DNA from: Morchella semilibera
Taxonomy: Eukaryota; Ascomycota; Pezizomycetes; Pezizales; Morchellaceae
Assembly (NCBI GenBank): GCA_009192285.1
Contig: WBVU01000004.1
Location: 3,680,001-3,744,000 of the forward strand
Direction of reading: 5' to 3'
Length of the DNA: 64,000 nucleotides
The notes below the pieces were generated by a model. The model searched no databases. It was not told the DNA's origin and saw nothing but the letters and a program-made list of their open reading frames with translations. Positions 57,001 to 64,000 of this stretch are shown piece after piece. Both the position numbers and the translations under genes were made by a program. Positions within the stretch are counted from its first letter, which is position 1, and each line of letters starts with the position of its first letter.

Positions 57001-57900
57001 CTAAGCATCCTCCTCATTTGCACCATGCACAGTTCTTACCAGGTAGGTAGGTACATGTTCATCAGACAATACCCATGATTAGTTATTAGGTGCTCAGTTT
57101 AATTACTCCCTCACGTGAAATCAGCCCTTCGATGATACCCAAGATCTAGTTCCGCTGAATGGGCCGTAGAAGATCGATATCGCCTGCCCATATCGATGGC
57201 CAACCGACCGGCCGTAGATAGGCTAGATGCGGGGGGGAGGGCAATACAATCCCAATCCCACCGGGTCGAAATGCCATCGGGTTCAAGATGGTACATACTT
57301 TTTCTTTTTTCTTTCCTTTCCTTTTTTCACATATAGGCACTTTCCGAAAAATCTGCCAGCGCCATGTTCAAGTCGAAACCACCATAGGGGGATCGAAGGG
57401 CATGTGTAAAGTAGAGAGGATGTGCTGGTACTACTGTGGGATATCTGGATTCTGGGTATGGTATGCGTCTAGCTCCCTCCATAATGCATATATACTTACT
57501 CTACTTGCTGAAAGATAAAGTATGGTCTCCAGGCTATGTGAGCTAGAAAGCAACCGGGATGTTCGGGTTGGGACCATACTTTTTCTTCCAGCAAAGTAAA
57601 GTACGCCATAACAACTAAAAAAAGAAAGAAACAAGTTGCGGTAGTAGTACTATGTGAGCTTGTATTCCCCACCACCACAACCACCACCATAACCCCCCTC
57701 TAGAGTATATTGGCACTGCCCAGTAGAAAGTGCACCCGTAACTAAGTACATGACGTACATACGTATAACCTCCCCCCTCCCCATTCATCTCCACCTAACC
57801 CACCTCTGCCCGTACCCACTGATCAGGCCTCCCACGATTTGAACCTCCCTCCACAATTAACTACACTTGCTTTTTCCCTCCCGCTGCTAGCTAGCTACAA
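54001..57900. other. Gene desert, part 3
   Basis: Scattered short frames without recognisable domains. There are many TACATGTA copies (near 54254, 54703, 55298, 55497, 55590, 55713, 55828, 56062, 56989) and the second copy of MITE family X at 57504-57596. Nothing here is supportable as a gene. Confidence 0.55.
57504..57596. mobile_element. MITE family X, copy 2 (93 bp)
   Basis: TA-flanked (57502-57503, 57597-57598), with ends CTTGCTGAAAGATAAAG at the left and the inverse of the same design at the right. It shares the AAAGTATGGTC block with the copy at 36319-36413, while the centres of the two differ. Copy 2 has more arm mismatches, so it looks older. Confidence 0.85.
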
Positions 57901-58540
57901 GGTAGTTAGTTAACTCGCCACCTGACACTCCCTTTTCTCCCCTCCCATCCCTCTCCAACAGCGGCGGCGGCGTCGGTGGTTGTGGGTTGTGGGGTTGTGG
58001 GGTTGTGGGTTGTGGGTTGTGGTGAATGGTGCCGGTGGTTCATAGTTGTGGTGGTGGTGACTGAAACCGAGACTCGATCGATAGCCGGCCGTGCTGGGCT
58101 GAGATGATATGATCAGCGCCTAGACTTTCAGTGTCTGAGCTATCATCACCACCACCATCATCATCGTTGTCTTTTTTTTTTTTTTTTTTTCATATCTTTG
58201 CTTCTCTACATAATTCTTCTTTTCTGCTTTTTTTCTAGATCATAGGTCGAACCTATATTTCCTTTTGGCCAGCCCGGCCGGCCTCGCAACGCCGCGTGGG
58301 GATCGAAGCTTTAGTAGCGGGAGCTAGCTGATGGCACGTAAGTACTCCAAGTATACTCTACGTCGTGTCTTAACTTGTCTTTGGGTATGGGCTGGGGGTG
58401 TGGTTGTGGTGGGGGGGAATTACTCGAACGAACGAACGAACGAACTGCACTGAGCTACATTCATACCCTCCTCCTCCTCCTCCTACCACCTTACCTACCA
58501 TCTACAGCAGCTACATACATACCCTCTTTTAGCTAGTTAG

Positions 58541-58563
58541 CTAGCAGCAGCAGCAGCAGCAGC
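58541..58563. repeat. AGC trinucleotide microsatellite
   Basis: Seven to eight AGC units outside any recognised coding frame. Confidence 0.9.
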
Positions 58564-58746
58564 GAGCGGATCGGAGCGTCCAACAACAATAATAACAATA
58601 ACAAACCTATTGGGAAGGGAGGTGAGTGAGTGATCGAGTGGGTACTTGAACCTAGCTACTGTTCCAGTTCTCTCTATAAGTAGTGCGTGATTCGAGTCTT
58701 GAGATTGGCTTACACGCTGCTTAAGCTTTCTGGTTGAGAATTATTT

Positions 58747-58768
58747 GTCTGTCTGTCTGTCTGTCTGC
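58747..58768. repeat. TGTC tetranucleotide microsatellite
   Basis: About five and a half TGTC units upstream of the gene at 59396. Confidence 0.9.
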
Positions 58769-59395
58769 ATATATACCCTATCATCATCATCTATCAAGGT
58801 TGCTTGCCTGCCTGCATACTTGTCTGTCTGCCTGTCCTAGCACTATTTTGAGTATTCAGTACCCGGTCTACTAGATACTGGTGCTGGTACGGTGCTACTA
58901 CTATTTACCATTACTGCATACCTTTACTACTACCACCACCGTTAGTTTTCTACCACAGCTATTACATAGTAGTACTTACTGGTATTATTGTATACTACTA
59001 GCTAGTACTATTAGTCCTAACTATCCCACTGGATATCGTCGATAAATCGGATCCGTGGATTTTACCTGGTACGCCCTACCGCCTAATCCTACGCACACTG
59101 TACGATACGCATCCGCACATACATACCTGCAGCTCCCTGGGGAAAAAGCAAAGCACATACAGCGAGCGGCTCTGCCCTGCCGAAAACGCAGGGTGTGCGG
59201 AGATCTCCGAAACCCACAGAACAGATTCTTGAATTAGACCGCACAAGAACTTTTTATCTTCCCCCCCACCCCCCACAGATACAATTCATATACAGGGCTT
59301 CATTCATATTTTATCTGAATTGAAATATTACGAGCTCTCAAATATCAATTGGCGCGTTAAATAAAAAAGCTAGCTAGCTATACTATAATCAGACC

Positions 59396-60205
59396 ATGGA
59401 GGACTACAACGCGCGTACGCCGTCATTCACGCTCAATAGTGGCCCCGAGAGCCAGCACGGCTTCCAATCCTCTTTTACGCCCACCGGGTCCAACAGCAGC
59501 GGCTCCAGCTCTGGCTCCGGCTTCTCTAGTATAAGGGGTAGCGGCATCGGTGGAGGAAGCGGAGGCGGGGGAGGAAGTGGAGGTCGAGAGGAGGCGCTCC
59601 AGTTTGACGTCATAAGCTGGTATCCCAAATATCAATCGTGCCAACGGTACTTTCTTGAAGTCGCACAGCACAGCTACCCCTGCCAGGCCCTTGCGGCATT
59701 CATAAACATCAAACTCCCTTTCCAGCGGACTCCCGTGCTGCAGGGCCCCGGCGCATCCCACCACATGCCGCCGTCGTCGTCCGCGCGGCCGCCGCAGTAC
59801 CGCAGCCTGGGCGGCTTCCCCCCGACGGCCCATCCGCACCCAACCATCTCGCAGTTCGGGTGGGTATCGCTGCACCCATACATGCGGCGTCTGGTAGCAA
59901 CCGGTTTTGACGTTGCGGCAATCCTGCATGGCTGGTTTGGTGATGACTGGGAGGGCGGTGTGGGCCCGTTACATGAGCAGGAAAGAAGAAATTATATGTT
60001 CGCGGCAAAGAGCGGCGGGTGGAAGAGTGTCAAGAAGCAGTATGACGAGGTCATCGACGAGGCAGTCCCGTACCTGATACCACTGAGTAAGGTGCAGGAT
60101 TCGGAGATTGAGGGTGCAGAGAGCCTCTGGAGTAGGTGGTTGGCGATGGAGGACTGGATGTTGGGGACAAGAGCCCCAACGGGGGATATGCAGGATGACC
60201 ATTAG
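59396..60205 (+). CDS. Conserved fungal protein of the 'Ilp is an apoptosis inhibitor' group, 269 residues
   Basis: Single-exon gene. Residues 1-65 are Ser/Gly-rich and disordered. The conserved part begins at about residue 70 with FDVISWYPKYQSCQRYFLEV and QALAAFINIKLPFQR, followed by a Pro-rich linker. It then has SLHPYMRRLVATGFDVAAIL, HGWFGDDWEGGVGPLHEQER, RNYMFAAKSGGWKSVKKQYD and finally ESLWSRWLAMEDWMLGTRAP. This block order matches a family widespread in Pezizomycotina and commonly labelled 'Ilp is an apoptosis inhibitor'. From memory, that label is weakly founded, and I would not infer apoptosis control from it. No signal peptide or membrane segment is seen. The N-terminal Gly/Ser tract is longer than I recall for relatives. 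The ATG at 59396 is the first in frame, in context ACCATGG. Confidence 0.85.
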   Translation: MEDYNARTPSFTLNSGPESQHGFQSSFTPTGSNSSGSSSGSGFSSIRGSGIGGGSGGGGGSGGREEALQFDVISWYPKYQSCQRYFLEVAQHSYPCQALAAFINIKLPFQRTPVLQGPGASHHMPPSSSARPPQYRSLGGFPPTAHPHPTISQFGWVSLHPYMRRLVATGFDVAAILHGWFGDDWEGGVGPLHEQERRNYMFAAKSGGWKSVKKQYDEVIDEAVPYLIPLSKVQDSEIEGAESLWSRWLAMEDWMLGTRAPTGDMQDDH

Positions 60206-61168
60206 GTAGTGAGGCGGTAGGGTACTTCTTGGTACTAGGCTTGGATGCGTTTGATCTTAGATGCGTTTGGTCCTGGACTTATAGTTGTAACTGGGGGGGG
60301 GGGTTAAGGATCCTTTTTTTTTTGGTCTCTTTTTGTTTTATTTATTATTATCATTATTTCTTTTGTAGTATCGTGGTTGGCTTTTTGTTTTCTTTTCTCG
60401 GGTTTACGGTGCTAGGCCTAGCTCCATGTGCGGTATTACTGTTACCTTTTTTTTTTTCCTTGCCCTTATTTTCCTTGCCCTTAGTTTCCTTTTCTTTTTC
60501 CTCTCATGGGGCTGGAATTGGAATTTGTAAGTAAGTCTTTCTTGTTATCGATGATTCCCTAGTTTTAGTTAGCGGCTCTTTGTGTGATCTTAATCAATTG
60601 CAAGTACATGTACTTATTCTTTCCCTAAATCTGTTGCTTTGAAGCTCTTGGTGATGAGTGGCAGAAACAACATACATATATGTGCTATTCCAGTGATTCA
60701 TGATAGTCTCTCCTGGGTACGTTTATACATATATAGTGCTTACACACAAGATCTCCACTGCGTACTTGTTCTAAGGCTTTAACAAACATTAGACTATATG
60801 AAACTCCAAATCCGGCCTTTTTGTTGCTGATTCATCAAAACTAGTAGTAGATTAATCTGTCACTCCTCGAACCAGTACAATGTGACTCATTACTCTTAGT
60901 ACATGCTTTGAATCATAAGGCTACCTTCAGGGCTTTCTAAACAGAGCCAAGCCCCAATAAATATTAAAGGTAAAGAAATTTGCATGTACTTAGTAGTAGT
61001 AGAGTAGTGGTAAAAGTAGAGGAGCATGATTGGCTGTTCGTGAGTATCAACGTGCAAGGATCGGAAGATGCGGGATAGCATGTACCGCGACAGTAGAATA
61101 TGAAGTACCTTACCTCAGAGAAGGACGAGGCTTTAACCCAAAATTCTAAACAGCTTAACCAACGCGTC
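60206..61168. other. Intergenic gap: T-rich 3' flank and Med5 promoter
   Basis: 60206-60540 is T-rich on the plus strand with a G run at 60293-60302, consistent with a 3' UTR. The rest is AT-rich with one TACATGTA near 60604 and should contain the Med5 promoter. No gene is visible. Confidence 0.5.
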
Positions 61169-64000
61169 ATGGCAGGCTCTTCCTCCTTCAGCACAAACCC
61201 TCATTCACAGACATTTCGAAAACTCTTTGAGAAGTGTTTGTTGAAGCGGTCGGATGTTGAGCGCGTCTGTATACACCTACCGCATTCCCCACTCCGGCGG
61301 TCGGGCTAACAGATTACTCTCAGATTAGTTCGAGAAATATACCACTCAGCTTCTTCTTAGAGCGCCTCTTCAACCACCCGCGATATGTGCAGAGATACTG
61401 TCCCCCCAATTCACCGCAATCGTTGATCCATTGCACCTCCAATATGTTCAGCGCCTTGTTGAGAAGGATATAGTCAGCCTCGCGGATGCCCTTCTGGCCC
61501 TACTACGGACGTCTCCTGCCAGGTCTGCAGAACCTTCATCGCCTGCTGCTGCCGCAGGTGGAGGAAATAGGGAAATCTTGGAAACCGATTTATTTCTTGC
61601 CCTGGCAACCGTGCTGAGAACTAAGAAACCGAAATCCTCGGATTCGGTATGGAGCGCAGTGCAGGTTCTGAGCGACTGGATGGAGGCCGTCATGGCTGTA
61701 TCTGGGACGGGAATGATGCTGGATGATGCGGGAACAGGGGATAACGTAGAAGGAATGCCGGGCTCCGAAAGCGAGGGGAAAGGCCGGAGAGAGGCACTTG
61801 CAGAGTTGGTGATTGCGCTTGGTGGAAATGAGGATGCTGGAAGAATACTTGGAGAGGGTGGTAGAAAGGAGAGAAGGCTGATGTTCCAAACTAGCTTAAG
61901 CCTGTTTTACCCAATATATTCAGGCGCAAAACCCAAGTCTCGCGCAAAGAATGGAGAGTCTGTTTAGGCAAAACCAGTCCCCTAGGCAGAATCGGTCCGG
62001 TGGGCGGGCCAGCAAGAACGCCGCTGGGAATGAGATTGATGGGATGATGATGGGTATGGGTGACGGCGGAGATGGTGCAGGAGGACCCGTTGTATGGTCG
62101 AGAGGTGGCTTATTCGTGTGGCTCAATGGACTGGTGCGTTCAAAATTTCTTTACGGGCCCCTTGATCTTCCTCATTTGTGGAGGATGCCTCATCTAACAA
62201 CTTATGAGGCCTCTAGTTGGTTGGAAGACCACAAGTGGACGACGAGGCAGTGATTGGATACCTGTACAGCAGATACAGAGAGGATATAAACACTCTCCTC
62301 ATAGACTTCGTTACTGCCGTCCTCGACACCATCTCAAACGCAATACTCCGCAATGAACCTGCCAGTACTTTGTTCCTTCTCCGTTCCTTCCTAACGAATA
62401 AGGTTCCTATTATACTAGCCCGTTTATCCCCGTCAACCTTCACTGCATCAGTTGCACTTACCCAAGCGCTTCTTCGGACTGATCAATCTACCCTTACCAA
62501 CCTGACCCCTTCCTCTTTCGACCCATATGCCTACAACACTACTACAAACCCAGACATGATCTTCACCGGCGATCTTCCTGTTGATCTCCGTCAAGAGCTT
62601 TTGTTTGCCTGTGCACTTCACGGAGTAGTTGGTGAAGAAGACATCCAAGGAATCCTCGGAGAGCTACCACTTGGAGCTTTGCCAATGACAGGAAAATATG
62701 AGCTTAGCGATCTAATAAATTCGTGTATTCAAGACCCAGACCGGGTTGAGAAATTACTAGAAGAAATCGAAGGTGTTGAAGGAAACTCTGGGGCGGTGGT
62801 GAGGGCTGTAGTAGAGAGAATGAGAGGCATGTGCGAGCAAAAGGAAACAATGCCCTTGAGGAATGTATGTTCCTTTTTAACAAAAAAAACTAGTAGCTTG
62901 GATGTCATGCTACTTTTTGTTAAACCGGAGTATCTTCTGGAGCCGTTATGCGAGCTGTTGGACACGTGGCGATATGAAGAGGATCAGAGTAAGAGCCCCG
63001 CAATACCACCCGAAACCCCATCCTGACCTTCTATAGGTGAATATCAACCGATATATGAGGAGTTTGGCTACATCCTGCTTCTTGTCCTAACAATAATACA
63101 TCGTTACGACCTCTCTCTTTCTGATCTCTCCACATCTGGTACCCCAAATAATGATTCCTTTATTCCGCAGCTATTGCCAAGAGAAGCAACCTCTCAACGC
63201 ATTGAGAACCTAGGAAACTCAGACAAGCATGCACAACTTGGGGGATGGATCCGTGAGATCTTTGAGGGTGAAGGAATCTCCGATGGTCTTATGAGCTCAT
63301 GTAGGCCGCAAGACTTTTATAAGCTTATCCCCACATTATTCATGCAAAGTGTGTTGGCATGTGAAAAGGGTGTACTTGAACTGGATACACTTAAAGAAGG
63401 TTTTGCATTCCTTCTCGAGCCCTTTCTGCTCCCGTCCCTGGTGTGTGGGTTGGGTTGGCTGGGCAATCATCTTTGGGAGCATCATGAAGATATTACAACT
63501 CCTCTACAGATACTCCACTCTCTCTTGATTGTCCCAAATATTTCCGAGGCAGCAGAGATCCATCGAACAGTCGTTTCCATTTCTGCCCGCCAAATTGATC
63601 GTGTCCTCCGAGAACTTATCCGCCGTGGATCCACAGGGGCTCAGCAAAAGGTTGTGGAGCAGATTATAACCAGCCTTCAACCGTATACATCATTCAAACG
63701 AGCCGGTACTGCAACAAGGGATGAATTGGAGAACTGGACGCACCATGCAGGTGGCGGGGGACTGATCCAAAGTCTTGGAAGCGCATTTCAGAACCTCGTC
63801 ACCTGGAGCCAGGGCGATATCAACGTTGCTCGCCCAGCAACAACTTACACTCACCGCCTCATCCTTTCTGCATGGAGAGTTCTTGGCGCAAAGATTGTAG
63901 TCCAGGGAATTATTGGTGAGGTTGTTAAATGCCGAATGCAGGGCACCGCGCCTGGATATGCAGAGGACGTCGCAGTGTCCTTTATTCTCTCTGTCGGGGT
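61169..64000 (+). CDS. MED5: Mediator complex subunit 5 (Med5/Nut1), 3' end beyond the window
   Basis: Tail-module subunit of Mediator, which links activators to RNA polymerase II in the nucleus. Likely exons: 61169-61264, 61329 to about 61920, about 61924-62133, 62217-62988 and 63037 onward, open at the window end. Family blocks: FRKLFEKCLLKRSDVE; QLLLRAPLQPPAICAEILSP; DPLHLQYVQRLVEKDIVSLA; MFQTSLSLFYPIYS; SLAQRMESLFRQNQ; RGGLFVWLNGL spliced to LVGRPQVDDEAVIGYLYSRY; LFLLRSFLTNKVPIILARLS; EYQPIYEEFGYILLLVLTII; GWIREIFEGEGISDGLMSSC; EGFAFLLEPFLLPSLV. Introns 62134-62216 and 62989-63036 are clean GT-AG. The first (61265-61328) has a weak GTCTGT donor, so exon 1 is less certain. Between about 61915 and 61925 the frame shifts by one without a fitting intron. 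Family identity is firm. Confidence 0.9.

Larger units (their letters stand above)
57900..59395. other. Microsatellite-dense promoter/leader region of the following gene
   Basis: GGTTGTGG-type repeats lie at about 57976-58030, a 20-base poly-T run near 58172, CGAA repeats at about 58425-58445, CCT repeats near 58470-58486, AGC repeats at about 58541-58563, AAT/AAC repeats near 58583-58602 and TGTC repeats at about 58747-58768. No coding frame is convincing. The region leads into the gene at 59396, so it probably holds its promoter and a long leader. Confidence 0.5.

Noticed and set aside
42561-57900. Search for long terminal repeats, reverse transcriptase or transposase domains and CRISPR-like arrays in the desert
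   Set aside because: I found no paired long repeats, no recognisable polymerase, integrase or transposase motifs and no regularly spaced repeats. Older decayed elements may still be present below what can be seen by eye.
58090-58150. Possible tRNA on the minus strand
   Set aside because: A TAGCTCA-like A box and a GATCGAGTC-like B box are present, but the acceptor stem does not pair and the spacing is wrong.

Overview
This window is nuclear DNA of a filamentous ascomycete. The evidence is short GT-AG introns (mostly 48-90 bp) and fungal gene families: a GH72 glucan remodeller, Mediator subunit 5, an SH3-type Cdc25 RasGEF and a fungal CaMKK. About two thirds of the window carries no recognisable gene and is full of microsatellites, poly-G/C tracts and small inverted-repeat elements. 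Such a gene-poor genome, with these protein features, fits a Pezizomycete of the truffle/morel type; that placement is inference.

Layout. 1-4004 is promoter and leader DNA ending in an ATG-free, pyrimidine-rich stretch and a nine-codon uORF. 4005-7784 (+) is a CaMKK/Ssp1-type kinase. 7785-13043 is gene-free decayed DNA with one large hairpin element. 13044-13733 (-) is an unrecognised coiled-coil protein. 16434-17944 (-) is NADP-glutamate dehydrogenase (3 exons). 22495-24035 (-) is a GPI-anchored beta-1,3-glucanosyltransferase (2 exons). 28858-31650 (-) is a BCH plus RhoGAP protein (3 exons). 33245-33511 (-) is a small cysteine-containing secreted protein. 33836-34942 (-) is an aldo-keto reductase (5 exons). 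37523-41422 (-) is a Cdc25-type Ras exchange factor (3 exons). 41530-42560 (-) may hold a poorly resolved membrane-protein gene. 42561-59395 is a long gene desert with MITE-like elements, followed by a microsatellite-dense stretch. 59396-60205 (+) is a conserved fungal protein often labelled 'Ilp is an apoptosis inhibitor'. 61169 to the window end (+) is Mediator subunit 5/Nut1, cut by the window edge.

The genes form no operon or metabolic cluster. Three are signalling regulators (CaMKK, RhoGAP, RasGEF), one is primary nitrogen metabolism, one is wall building and one is transcription. The most interesting material is between genes: an overused palindrome TACATGTA; a bipartite dispersed motif CCGAGTGAT-N5-RTG that resembles a tRNA A box; several TA-flanked inverted-repeat elements, including a two-copy family; and a uORF that ends on the kinase start codon. 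Two host genes (the kinase and Med5) show frame changes that I could not fully explain by introns.
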